NCBI RefSeq assembly: GCF_051020955.1
Contig: NC_135014.1
Span: 4,720,501 to 4,784,500 of the forward strand
Length of the DNA: 64,000 bases
Source: Megalopta genalis
Lineage: Eukaryota; Arthropoda; Insecta; Hymenoptera; Halictidae
Direction: 5' to 3'
Part shown: positions 46,318 through 58,698 of the stretch, one piece after another
Layout of the letters: each line of letters opens with the position of its first letter
Position numbering within the stretch: the stretch's first letter is position 1
Program-made: the position numbers and the translations under genes
Notes under the pieces: generated by a model
Told to the model about the DNA's origin: nothing
Databases searched by the model: none
What the model saw: only the letters and a program-made list of their open reading frames with translations

Positions 46318-48640
46318 TAACAAAGGTTTCTGATTTACGATTGGTAATCACGTTAAACGAAATGATTTTTTTAAAGCAATTTTCCATTGATCGGTAATTT
46401 TTACTGTAGTTTATTGAGGAAATAAATTACTTAAATAATCCACGTTGAATGCAATCATCATCCAGCATGTTTATTATTTTTAATTATAGGATTACCAATC
46501 GAATAATTTATGTTTTTTTAGAGAAGCACTTCCTGCGCATGTGAAATTTTTTAATAGTTAAATTTGAATATTAAATTCGTAGTTTGATTCAACATTTAAT
46601 CAAACATGATTATACAATGTAAATACTAAACAGTGTAGATACATTACGAGTATACTATTCGTATGTCTGCATATTATAATACAACGATAATATACAGATA
46701 TGCAGTTTGTATACTTATATATTGTGTCAATCATAAAATAAAGTTTAGACAAATCTTTGGGATCCAAATATTTTTCAAAAAAACTTTAAAATATGATTGA
46801 AGAAAATATTAATTATTTTCTTTAACTGAACAGTGATTTCTCAATAAAATAATAATTAGTAAAGTTATTCAACAAAGTTTTTAAAACTTCGATTAACTGA
46901 AACATAGAAATTTAATAGAGCTTACATGATTGCCTAATCTACTTGGACAATGCTAGGAGTTCACCTCTTGAACAATTGTATTTCTCTTAAACTACAAATG
47001 AGATGTAATTTAAAAACATCAGCCACAAATTTTTAACGTTGATATATTACTTTAATAAGATGTGTTCCACTTTTGCGATATTCACAACATAGAATCAAGG
47101 AAAGAGACTTCAACTGCACATGATTTAGGTACCTTTTTGTTATCCTTCAATTGTTTATGCAGAAAAGTAATCCTCTTAATAAGCACGCCTTGATTAAACA
47201 ATGTTGCATTACATTGCATGTAATTCATAATTTTTTGTACAATTTTGTTTAATAACTCAAAATCACACCCTAGGTTCATTATTACATAGTACGAAATTTG
47301 ATTCATCTTTAAAGGACTGCTGATTCATATTAAAGTATGATTTCATTTTTTCTTTCTGTGAAACGTGAGAAACAAACCATCATTGTTTCATCATTTATAC
47401 TTTATAGTTCTCTAGAAATGAAGTTCTATTTATAATATGTATACATATGTATCTACCAAAAAAGTAATCAAATCTATGATAAAATCTATCTTTCGTTTTA
47501 GTTTGCTAATTTCACATTAGATAAGCAGTTTTTGTTTTATATTAATATTCAATTTTCTACGTATAGTTCCGTAAAAATAGACTAAATTTAGTGATATTTC
47601 TCAAAAGATATTTTTCTTAAAAAGAACCATGTCTATAATAATTACGTGTTCAAAAATTTGTGAAACTATAGACAAGTTTCCCTTGTAATAAAAACAATTT
47701 AAATTTGAAGAATTTTGAAATTAAGACAAAGAGAATATAGTAAATAGTGAAAAAAAAGAAGTGAAACAACGGATAATTTTAACAATAGGAGTTATATCTC
47801 ATTGAAATTTTCATCAAATAGTAGAATAATATTCGTCATCATATACGTTACTATAGAGTAACTGTAATATTATACTCTTTTTCATTATATAATATTTTAG
47901 ATCGCTTTTGCAGTCCATGAATAATATAATAATAATCGTAATATATATAATTTGCAATAGATATAGAATATGCATAAAATAATCAGTTGACAATAATTTC
48001 TATTATTATCCAATGATCAAGCATAATTGTTACAAATAAACTTAAAATGTTGTAATAAGCCCTTGCACCTTTTTAACAAAGAAAGGTGTGAGAGTCCTTT
48101 CAGTCACAGGCACCAGGTTATATGTCCATTGAAGTTTAAAATAGTAATTGATTTAAATGACACTTGCTTACAATATTGTTCTCGCATAGATTTTTTTTCA
48201 TTATCAACAAAAGTTTAAGCATTTTACAAGGGATTAGTCCACATGTTACAGTTTTTCTTCTTCCATATTTCATTTTTTTTCTTTCATTTTTAATTTGTAC
48301 GTTTAAGAAACACCTTTTCGACGAATAGCACGCAACACCACACTATATGCTTAACTGTCAGCAAGTTTACTCGATATCCCGTGAAAGTGAATTATGTTCC
48401 TCTTCATAGTAGGTATAATTAGATAATATTTATGATGCCGACGCGACGCTAATTATCATACAAGTTGATTATTTAACAGAAGGAGATAGTCTCAATGGTG
48501 AGAGTTCGGTCACAGGAATTAGAAGCCCTTTGTGTATCCACGAAAGCAAAGGTAAGTAGTAAGACGATAATTAGTCGTAGCGTGCTTCCTTTATGATGAT
48601 TACTATCTTGGATAATAGTATATTTTTGTTGTATCCACCG
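46318..48640. other. Intergenic region, convergent 3' UTRs
   Basis: AT-rich DNA between the EFHC1-like stop and the YTHDF stop, which face each other. EFHC1 polyadenylation signals are at 46421 and about 46739. The right part is likely a long YTHDF 3' UTR. No coding exon seen. Confidence 0.5.
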
Positions 48641-50702
48641 CTACTGCCGCGAACCTCCTCTGCCTCTGCCGCGACCACCATCTCGATCCTGTAAAGAAAC
48701 GCAACGATCATTTTAAGAACTATGAAATCGAATTCTATTAATTATCATACTTCAGAAGTTATTACTTACTTTGCGTTGATGATGCAAGTGCGGTTGATGG
48801 AGATGATGTTCTCTTGGCATATCGGTATGTCCCCTATTTCTATGATTGGAAGAGTGATGATGTGGTATAGCATTTGGCGGTGCTTTACGCTGGTCGTCTT
48901 CGGCCTGCTTGCGTTCATAATGTCCAAAGTCATCAAAGATACTCGTCGAGTGCCGATACGTATGCAATATACGTAACACTGTCACCCCTTTTGCATGAGG
49001 GACTTCCTGTGCATCCCTCGAATTAGTTACCGGTTTATTCTCATTGTTTTCTAGTTTAATGTGACGAAGTTGCACATTAGGAACATCCTTTACATAAATC
49101 CAACGTACACGGAATTGACCTTTCCATTTATCTTGAGACCAAACAGAACTGTTACTCTGATAATCAACAGGCGACACCATTTGTGCCATACCACAAAAAT
49201 GACCAGATCCGTTCACAGAAAAGAACAAGTATAAAGGTGCACCTTCACGACTGGCTTCTCTGTATGCTTGATCTAATCTTTTGTTACCATGTTCAGTACT
49301 GCACCAAATTTCATATTTAATGGATCTATGAATATCATCTTCGGAATAAGATTTAATAACAAAAAACCTAGCTCCTGGAGCAGTTTGATCAAATTCTGTA
49401 GGATTATAATCATTTTTCACTTTCAGTTCATCCAAAACAGGATGAGATTGCGATTGTACAATCTGCTGCTGCTGCTGCTGTTGTTGTTGTTGTTGTTGTT
49501 GTTGTTGATGTTGCTGCTGCTGCTGTAATTGCTGTTGCTGCTGATGCTGCTGTGGATGTGGTTGCGAATGTTGCTGCGGATGTTGTTGATGTTGTTGTGG
49601 CGGCGGCTGTTGTTGTTGCTGTTGATGGTGTTGTTGCTGTTGGTGTTGATGTTGTTGTGGCGGCATATGAATTTGTGATTGTGGAGGTGATGGAGGCGTT
49701 GTAGGCTGTCTATTCCAACATGGAGGAGGAGGAGGTCTTTGCCTTTGAACTAGTGGTGGAGGTGGTGGAACAGGAGGTTGTACCTGAGGTGGTGGTGGTG
49801 CTGTTGGAGGAGGAGCAGATGATTTACCTTCACCCCATGTTCCAATGTCCATATTATGCTTTCCAGGCACAATAGGTGGTGGAGGCATGCCAGCCTTCTT
49901 TCTCATTCCTTGGGAAGATGATAGCGGAGGTACTGGTTTGGCTGGTTGGCTTGCTACGCTGGCCCATGTTATTTTTCTAGGCTCCTTTGGTTCTGGTTTA
50001 ATCGGTTGAGTAGATGTAGTTTGCTGTTCTTGCCGTGGTACCTCTCCACTTCCAAGAGACAACCCCTGTACACTTTGTTCAATAGCCTTAATTTCGGTAT
50101 TACTAGGTGTTGGATAATTTTCATTTCCACGTGGAGCTTGATAATAATCCTCGTAACGTGTCTTTCTTGGAGTGCCCCAAGCACTAAAATCACCATTTCC
50201 ATGAAAATAATTGAAAGTAGGCTGACCAAATGTACTAAAACCACCTCCTGCACTAGCAGAGAACATTCCATCCATGCTATATCCATCATGACTTATTTGA
50301 CCTCCATATCCGGAAAGAAATGTAACGGGATCTGTTCCATTTGACCAAGTACCATCCCCGGCACCGAATGTTTGATAAGGGAATGAGGTACCTGCATAGT
50401 AAGTACTATATGGGTCACCAGTACCAATTGGATAACTTGAATGATGCGTATTGTTGCCTCCTCTCCATGAATCAAATCCAGTATCTTCTCCACCAGCATG
50501 TTCTGTCTGTGGTTGTTGCTGGTGTTCTTTGGGACCATTGCTCACTAACAGAGATGGAATTTTGTCTTATTAATGTACTAAGTGTACTCTATATTCGTTA
50601 AATAATCTAAAAATATTTCTTTAATAACTTGATAAGACTGCAAATTTTTAATTAAAAGAAAACACTGTTACGTTACTTAAAACATATGTGTGTGTATATA
50701 TA

Positions 50703-50761
<59 letters not shown>

Positions 50762-51494
50762 TAAACAAATTGTACATAAAATATGTTTAAAAAGTAGCAC
50801 TTAGAAAATAAGTAATTGAAAATAAGTAAAAAATCATTAGTAATTTATAAAAAAAATATTTGACGAGTAATATTATGAAAATAAGGTATAGATGCATAAC
50901 ATGTAAAATATTTCCCTTGATCTTTTTAAATCCAATATTAGATAATTAATTACAATAAATTTAACGTTATGTACTGAAATACACACACAGTAATAGTAGT
51001 ACACAGTAAATTTCGAAATATATTCATAAAAGTTTCTTCAAACGATTAATAACAATTGCAACATGTTAGTAAATACAAAATAATTTAAAGAACACCAGTA
51101 GAGATGAAAAAATAGCTCTATTGACAATAAAATCACTTGAAATACACTAAACCATGCTGATAGGTTATTGCACTACGTGTGTGTACATACGTGTTCGTAT
51201 AGTTACCCAGTAAGATCATAGATAACAAATTATTTGTATAGTTTAGAAAAATACGTGCGTCAAGTCATTGGAATATTAAAATATCTCAGCCAGAATTTGA
51301 TGAAATTAGAGAGTAGATTCGAAATGAGCGTACCTGAGCCGATAAAAAATACGTACACGTATAGCGATTTTTATAGCAAAATTTCAGTACGGTCTTAGAG
51401 ATTGATTTTGCGAAAAAAATGTATCGAAGAAAATATTATGCGTAGACATAATCTACTCACCTTGACTGTTGGTTTGTCCTTTCATCCGCTGCAT
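48641..51494 (-). CDS. Ythdf: YTHDF-type m6A reader, complete
   Basis: Cytoplasmic protein that binds N6-methyladenosine in mRNA and controls its stability and translation. Three exons in phase: 51461-51494, 48770-50544 and 48641-48688; 1857 bp, 618 aa. The start ATG at 51494 follows an in-frame stop upstream; a second ATG three codons later is an alternative start. The long N-terminal region is low-complexity: Gly/Tyr/Ser-rich, a Pro-rich block, then a Gln/His-rich block (about residues 300-378) encoded by CAG/CAA runs. The YTH domain is at about 403-545: ARFFVIKSYSEDDIHRSIKY at its start, and the aromatic-cage tryptophans in EIWCST, SVWSQDKWKGQFR. The last small exon adds a GRGRGRGG-type tail. 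Long intron 1 contains a TA microsatellite at 50.7 kb. Confidence 0.95.
49461..49676 (-). repeat. Gln/His-coding trinucleotide repeat region in YTHDF
   Basis: Mixed CAG, CAA and CAC/CAT codon runs (CTG/TTG on the plus strand) encode the Gln/His-rich block. The mixture of CAG and CAA suggests moderate stability, but length polymorphism is likely. Confidence 0.9.
50697..50757. repeat. (TA)n microsatellite in YTHDF intron 1
   Basis: About 60 bp of TA units with one early interruption. Confidence 0.95.
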
Positions 51495-52767
51495 TCCGTT
51501 GCATGGAAAAATATACAAAATTTAGAATGGCTGTCTTCAGTGAAAGGTATCTGCAGAATAGCGGTGTGGTAGCAAGTCAACACACTGACCTGATTTGAAA
51601 CAGCACCTGCCAATCCAGTTGACATAACCTGTCACACACTCTGTCTGCCCTTTACAGACGCCAAAGAGACGCCTGTACCTTAACAAAATCAAGTTTTCAA
51701 AAGCAATACCACGATTACATACAACAGCGTTATACCACTCAAGTACGCGAACACTTCTTCCGAGGAGAAGTCCTCAAGTTTGAATCCGCAATACCTGAGA
51801 CCTCCGCGTATTTTCTCGCAATGTCTTACCGCGAGAGAGTCTCAGGAAATCTTTCTTGTTACACTTCGGGATTGATAAATTTTCACAAAATTCTTAACTC
51901 CGAATAATAACTACGTGACGTGCACTGACCTCTCGTATGTATTAACAGATTGTCTAACTTACCCGACGATAAAATCCCTATACGAAATTCCCTCCACGAC
52001 ATCGCGTTTGGTATCCGTGCGAAGATGGCTCACGATAGTAACCGATATTAATGAACATAGCACAAAAAAATATTCTTTGATTGCTCATAATTGCTTACCA
52101 ATTAGTTTTAATTGTTAACTTTTTTTTTTTTGAGAAATATCAAAAAAGATTTTCTGAGACGCTCAGGAATTTTTATGAGAAATTTGTGACTTTTAATAAT
52201 ACATAATTTCTGAAATAATGTATAAAACATGCTGTATGACTTTGCTTTTTGCTTTATAATTAATTGCTCAGCTTTCCACGTGCGACAATTTCGTTAATAA
52301 GCAATAAGTTTTATAAATAAATGTGGAATAGGAAAATCAGGAAAAATGGAATAGGAGCTTGTGCTATTCACGGTTGCCAATATGGAGAACATATTTTAAT
52401 TCGCAAAAATAATAAAAGAATTGTTCTAACTCAATATGCGATGACTTATAGAATTGCTCTTTAATTGCCCATTATTGATTTATAATTGTCTTTAATTGCT
52501 CCATCGTAATTAATATGAAATTTATGAAATAATGCATAAAACATGCTATACAAGCACGTTATCAAAGAATGGCACTTCAATCGGCGGCCTATCTTTTGCA
52601 TACTCTGTAGCAATATACTTATCAGAAACTTTCATATCAGTTGGAAAATGGTATTTTGTGCGATTTTAAGTTATCATAAAATTTTTTTTTACCAGATAAG
52701 TTGGTAAAACTATCTCTATTAAAATTGATCAATTTTTCGTTTGCTTTTTCTACACCTTCGTCTATAC
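51495..52767. other. YTHDF promoter side and AT-rich DNA
   Basis: The first 400 bp are richer in CpG and probably hold the YTHDF 5' leader and promoter. The rest is AT-rich with a short internal duplication (GAAATAATG(T/C)ATAAAACATG at about 52.21 and 52.53 kb). No gene seen. Confidence 0.4.
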
Positions 52768-52931
52768 CAGGGCTCGGGATGACAGAAACAGAGCATTTTT
52801 GGAGACTGTTATGAAATATGCTGCAGGAAAGATCCTACAAATGGGATTGGATAATGCCACTCTGCAGCACATTTCAGAGCAGTCTCCGAACATGCTCTGT
52901 TTTTGTCATGTGCGGTTAATTGCGAGCCCTG
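52768..52931. mobile_element. hAT-like MITE, 164 bp
   Basis: CAGGGCTCG at the left end and CGAGCCCTG at the right end fit hAT termini. The arms form an imperfect hairpin with ACAGA(A/-)ACAGAGCAT, GGAGACTG and TGCTGCAG blocks on both sides. Flanks GTCTATAC and GCCTATAA could be an 8-bp target duplication with two changes. Confidence 0.75.
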
Positions 52932-53899
52932 GCCTATAAACTCCCTTCTTTATATTATTATTTTTGCATCTTTATTCAAACAATCAGAGTTAAAGGAAAG
53001 CTTAGATATTTCATCTTTTGTATAGTTTAGATCTCTTTATAAAGAACTGCAACAGAGCTTTAAATTTTAAATATCCTACAGCTTCAGCAGGAACGAAAAC
53101 GCGACGCCATTCATAGTAACTATACCTGTAACAGTCATAAATTTTTGACTAGGAAAATTTAAAAAATTATTACTTTCAAAGTAATATATTTATATAGAAA
53201 GAAAAGACTTATGAACTGTAATCAAATGCTGGATCATTATAGCCGTTTTCTGGCAGCTAGGTAAAATATCGAATTTAATAATATTTCTATTATCACCATG
53301 CTTTACGCGCTCTCTCTAAAATCGTTTTTAATATTTTTTTGGGAGTTTCTGTGGAACCAACACTTACACCAATTAGAATTAAGAACCATTCAAGAACCAT
53401 ATCCAAAGGCAACAAGGTTCTTGAATTGAGAGTATGCAGCGAATTACTATGCTTTGATTGGCTGACGATTCACAGCTGAACAGTGCTGCCTTCATAGTTA
53501 GTGACAAAGAGAAGAAATAGTGAATGAACAAGACAGCACGACATCAACACAACCATATCCGAGGCGAATCATACCGACACCAATCCACTTTGTCTCACTT
53601 TACTGTGCTTGCGGTTTCACTCTTTTCACGTATCTGTACGCTTAGTGCTCCCTGTCTTACCAGTTCAATAAATGATACAAAGTCTCATATAAGTGTGAAG
53701 ACACTTCTCGTTACTTCTTGTTATGGTGTACCAACTGTATTTGTTTTCAAATCTCTTGAGCTTCAAGAGCTGTCTGTTATAGTGACTAAAATTTTATTTT
53801 ATCATACTTACTTTGATTAGTGATACACTTTTAAAATCATTTTGTTCCGACCTATCCGAATTTTGTTCTTATCCCGTTCTACCAGATATGCTACTGAGG
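52932..53899. other. Intergenic DNA, no gene seen
   Basis: A segment near 53.41-53.50 kb (GTTCTTGA, GATTGGCTGACGATTCAC) resembles one near 55.18-55.24 kb (GTTCTTGA, GATTGGCTGACAATTCAC) in the same direction, so the two may be direct repeats flanking the relic described next. Confidence 0.35.
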
Positions 53900-54597
53900 T
53901 TAAGAACTTCGATTGGTAATTTCATTTTCTTCATCAATATTCTGCTCATCTAAAAAAGCAGAAAGAGCTTTCTTAACTTTTTCTACTTCTTAATATATAG
54001 TATGTTAAATATCGTATTCGGTGAGTAGTTTTCGATAAGATTATATAAATAATCTGTTTTATTTCCTGTCTTATCCTCAGTTAAGAAACGATTTAAATAA
54101 TTTTCTTCATTAAAACAAGATTTATGGAAATTTCTTAAAATAGAAGCAGCATTACTTCCTGCCATGAATAATATATTAGATAAATTGCTCGGCATAAAAC
54201 CTGCTTTATGAAAATCATTTAAAAGCTGTGTTTTATTTCCTTTCTCATCAAAACAAATATCACGAAAATCTTTTAAAGCAGAACAAATCTTAGTTGCTGC
54301 TCCATGCAATATCTTAGATAAGTTTTTTGGTGTAAAACCTTCTTTTTCAATTAAGGAATGATCCAAATATTTTTTTGTTTCTTCTGTAAAACAAAAATCA
54401 TGAAACTCTTTTAAACTACATGCTGCTACACACAACATACCACATAAATCATACGACCTAAAACCCGTATTATAGAAATCTTGTGAAAACTATGGTTTTT
54501 TCCTTTCCTCATTAAAATAAATATTATGTAATCTCTTCAAAGTTAAAGAAGCACGAGCTCCTGATCCACATAGTATAGAGGATAAGTTACTTGGCCT
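53900..54597 (-). pseudogene. Relic of a helical-repeat protein, about 46-residue repeats, unknown origin
   Basis: Not recognised as a known insect gene. On the minus strand one frame encodes 3-4 copies of a repeat of about 46 residues. The core is F-x-P-x-N-L-S-x-I-L-x-x-A-(G)-x-x-x-x-x-L-x-x-F-H-x-x-C-F-x-E, followed by a GNKTQLLNDFHKAG-type linker (copies start at about 54.59, 54.45, 54.33 and 54.19 kb). A single in-frame TAG at 54490-54492 splits copy one from copy two. Near 54.0 kb the frame is lost, and the adjacent frame continues with KKALSAFLDEQNIDEENEI to a TAA at 53900. Helix-turn-helix repeats with F-x-P-x-x-(L/V/I)...A-x-x-x-L recall TALE-like bacterial repeats (speculative). There is no initiating exon, signal peptide or membrane segment. 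Confidence 0.6.
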
Positions 54598-56626
54598 GAT
54601 AAGTTACTGGAACTACTATAGCTGAAGAAGAAAATAGTGAACAAATTCTGAATCTAAACTATATGATACCGAAATTATATTAACTAATACTAAATGATAT
54701 AAGAATATCAATGAAAGCAGTGAAGATTTTTATAATATGGAAAAACACCAATTGATATACAAAAACAACGAAGAAGCTTTAAAGAATATCACTAGAAACT
54801 GCTGCTATGTAAGAGTTTTTGCCTTCTATTGAAATTATAATATGTAAAAGGTCAAACACTACAGTAATCCCTACCGTCTAACCACTAAATCCTGACCGTT
54901 GGAATTTCCACTCAAGGCCAGTGTGTATTGGTGTCTAGTGTGTCCAATGGTGTTAGGAATTCTACTCAAAATCCGCTCCAAATGGCGAAGATGAGAGCTT
55001 ACAAATGTGATTGGATGATTCCAATGGATTGCCAATGGAAATTCATCGGCATCATCCAATCCCATTCTTGTGATGGGTAATTCTCCAACTCCTACTTTCC
55101 AGGGAGGAAGTCATAAAGTGGTCAGGAGGATTACCACTGACCCTGATCAACTCTGACCGGGGACAGTCGGGTTCTTGATTGTAGGGAATTAGGGAAAGAT
55201 GAGAAACTGCTTTGCTCCGATTGGCTGACAATTCACTGATGGAGCCAGATTCACTTCGGAGTAGATGCGTAAAAATGATGAGAATACAGATGCTTGTTTA
55301 GAGAACAAAAAAAAAAATGCACAGGAGTTGGAACTGGTACTGTATTTGATGAGACAGAGAGACAGAATGCACATACACAATTTCTCCTGTATAATAATTT
55401 TTATTACTACTTTTGAAAATAATCATCAAATGACAATCTTCCTTACTTGTGTATACTAATGTAATTACTTGCCGGCAATATTCTCTAGTTTCTTACTATT
55501 TCAACAATTAAAACTAGAGAATCATTATAAATACATATATGGTTTGCGAAGAAGATTCACTATACATAGAATTCGTGTTAAAATATGATGAGCAAGAAGA
55601 ACGAGATTGTAAATAAAAAATTCAAATAAAAAAAATTAAAACTTAAATTATGTAATCTAACAAAAAATAGTTTTCTGAATTAGTAATATTGGATATATTT
55701 ATATTAGCAAATAAATGATAATGTTTTCATGCTTTATTTATTCCCCAAATCTAGGAATATGTACCTATGTCTAAAAAGGCTTTAAATAAAACATGGTATA
55801 AAAGTTTACAATTTCATCAGGAATAAAATATAAATATAATTGTTGTACGTTTATTGTTTATTTTCCTTAAGATTATTTAGACGTATTATATAAATGTACA
55901 ATCATCAATATCATGGCCACAAAACATATTCAACTTAGTAAATAATATTCTCAATGTTCGCAATAGTACATTTTAACAATTTAATCAATACACATCGCTA
56001 TCTTATTATGTACATAGAAATTTTTAAAAATAATGAAAGTGATTAGAATGAAAATAGATTTTAAATTCATACAATAATAATAACTAGCATCTCACAACAT
56101 CATTTTTCTTACTCTTGCAAATTTACATTTTTCTATTATACCTGATATATCATATCTAATACTTCTGTACGTTCTCAGTTTGTTATCGCTAAACAATAAC
56201 ACTCACATTAAATGAATCTGTAATGTAATCATGCGAGAAATTCATGTGCTATATCTTATTTGAAAATGCAAATCACATTTTACAAAAATGTTCTTTAAAT
56301 GTTAGGATTTAATTATTTAAAAAAATCAGTATTGTATATATTCAATTTTTTATATGTATATTAAATCAAGGGATTTGAAAGTAATGAATGTTGTGCTTCA
56401 TAAACTAGATATTAAAAAGTTTTATTTTTATATTTTAAATATTGAATATATACAATACGTTCGTTTCGAACGTCTTCATGATTTTGTATATCCAAGGTAA
56501 AGATTTTTTGGTTATCAGTTTTCTTTCGAAGCAAGACTCTATCTTGCAAGGCATCTTGTACCTATATGGATTAATAGTCCATTTACTATACAAGATGCAA
56601 GCATTCTCCATTTTTGTCACACGAAT
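54598..56626. other. Intergenic DNA with dispersed repeat copies
   Basis: Contains the repeat copy at 54891-55119 and AT-rich DNA that probably includes the Mff 3' UTR (from 56626 leftward). No coding exon is seen. Confidence 0.4.
54891..55119. repeat. Dispersed repeat, copy A
   Basis: About 230 bp with roughly 85% identity by eye to 58327-58549, in the same direction: TCCTGACCG start, ATTGGTGTCTAGT, CCAATGGTGTT, CCAATGGATTGCCAATGGAA, TGATGGGTAATTCTCC. No inverted termini or protein. Confidence 0.8.
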
Positions 56627-57646
56627 TCAATTTCTAGTCAACCAAGAGAAAGCTTTAAGAATTAAGTATGTTAATGTTAACGCATATAAAATTTTATCTC
56701 TTTGCTGACGTTGCAGCATGTCCAGTTCAATAGCCATAACGCGACGATTTAATTTACCTACTTGTCGACGTAGATGTTGCACCTCTTCACTGGGTGGAAT
56801 AGAAACATTGAGTGCACTATATGAAGGTGTCTGTTCTCTGTAAGGTAATAATATAAAAATTTGTGTGTAAGAATGCAATTTATAAAAAAGTATAAATATT
56901 TATACCTAGCATGTCTAACGACTACATCTGTTTCTACAGTATATGGTACATGAGGTCTGGATAATGCAGAATCTTTAACTTCTGTTATATACGAAGTTCG
57001 TTCATCTTCATCAACTGCTGGGAAGTAGTGATTATCCAATGTTAAAATTCTTGGTGGAGTCTATCAATAATATAGAAGTGTAAATATTAATTAAATTAAA
57101 AATAAACATTGTCTATAGTAACATAAAAAATGCATATTAGTAATGCTGTAAGATATTAAAAGATAATTCATGTAAAAATTAGTTGATATTTAAAAATGTA
57201 TACAAACATCGTTTACCTGTACTCTGACCATGCCTTGTTCAGTAGGTAATACAGCATTTTCCAATGCAATTTCTCTTGGCAAAGCCTTTGTTCCAATATG
57301 TTGCTCTTGTCCTATATAATTTCAAGGTAAGGTGAAATGTTAAAGCGATCAGATTGTATATTAATTATATTTTGTTATATTTTAGAGTTAACACGAAGTA
57401 CTTTAACATTATATATTTACCAACAACTAAAATTCTTTCCGGAACATGCATGTCATATTTATCTGCGGCAACCACTTGATTCCAAGCAGAACCATTTGTT
57501 CCATTTATGTCTTCATCTGTATAGTCGCCGCTCACACGAATAGTTTTTGGTACACGCATCCTTTTATTTAAGTCCAAAGCAAAATTGGGATCATAAAAAT
57601 TGTCAGCTTCTCCATTAAATACGGTAGGACTATGTGTTTTTGACAT
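56627..57646 (-). CDS. Tango11: Mitochondrial fission factor (Mff/Tango11), complete
   Basis: Tail-anchored protein of the mitochondrial and peroxisomal outer membrane that recruits Drp1 for fission. Four exons in phase: 57421-57646, 57217-57311, 56906-57060 and 56627-56837; 687 bp, 228 aa. The N-terminal part has the family-typical ADNFYDPNFALDLNKRMRVP and a second short motif with VPERILVVG. A coiled coil at about residues 170-205 (EEVQHLRRQVGKLNRRVMAI) precedes a single hydrophobic C-terminal segment (KILYALTLTYLILKAFSWL) ending three residues before the stop, the tail anchor. A splice acceptor just before the ATG implies an untranslated first exon further right. Confidence 0.9.
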
Positions 57647-58698
57647 TGTAACTAAAAAATAAAGAAACAAAAATTGTAATCGCAGCTTTCATAAATATAA
57701 ATTTACTTTCACTGAATAAATTCTACGAATTTGTGAAAATCTAAAACGTTACTTAAAAAAATTGTTCTACTTTTCTACAAATCAGGAGAAATAAATTTTC
57801 AATATGTATTTCAAATGGAATAATCATCGTTCATCAAAATTCTATAAAGAAAAGTGATGGTTTATCCATTAAAACAACGATGATCATTGAAACGAATTTG
57901 GAAAAACTATAATAAATATGTATTAAATTTTAAGCCACGGTAGATATCGTAATAGTAATATGTAGTCGATTATAATGACGACACAAAAGAATACCCAACG
58001 TAATTCTTGCGTAACGAAATCGAACCATAGTGAAGTGAAACATGAATTATATTTATGTATAATGTTTGTAATATTAAACGAACATGAATATTAAGCATGT
58101 ATTTATTTTAAATTCAAAGAATTACCTTCGAACAGCCTGCTTGAGCTTGTCGATCGTTGAACACAAACTTGTTCTATGAAGTTAGCAACATAATACAAGA
58201 TGTAAAAGTATTGAGATCATGTTTCTCGAAAATAATCGATAGCGAAGGTATCGATTTAAACAAAACTCCCGCCAAAAGTACATGTGTTACAACGTTCAGT
58301 ATCAGCGTAGAGCAGAGCTCTCTGGTTCCTGACCGCTCTTGAAATTTCCACTCAAGTCTCTATTGGTGTCTAGTCTGTCCAATGGTGTTGGGAATTCTAC
58401 TCAGAATCTGCTCCAAGTGGCGAAGAGGAGACCTCACAAATGTGATTGGAGAATTCCAATGGATTGCCAATGGAAATCCATTGGCATCGTTCAGTCCCAT
58501 TTGTGATGGGTAATTCTCCCACTACTACTTTTTGGAAGAATGTCATAAAAGCGCATGTGAGAGCTCTGGTGTAGATTAATTTCAAATTTCAACTGCCATT
58601 GAAGCACATTGAGATCTCAAGTGTCCAGTTGAGAAGAAAGATTATTTATAATTATTTACGATACTGTAATCAACAATAACGACTTATTGTGAAAAAAT
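57647..58698. other. Divergent promoter region of Mff and POLA1
   Basis: About 1 kb between the two start codons. It contains the Mff leader and the POLA1 promoter, with dispersed repeat copy B near the POLA1 start. No coding exon seen. Confidence 0.5.
58327..58549. repeat. Dispersed repeat, copy B, just upstream of POLA1
   Basis: Matches 54891-55119 in the same direction. It ends 150 bp before the POLA1 start codon, so part of it may be POLA1 promoter or leader. Confidence 0.8.
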
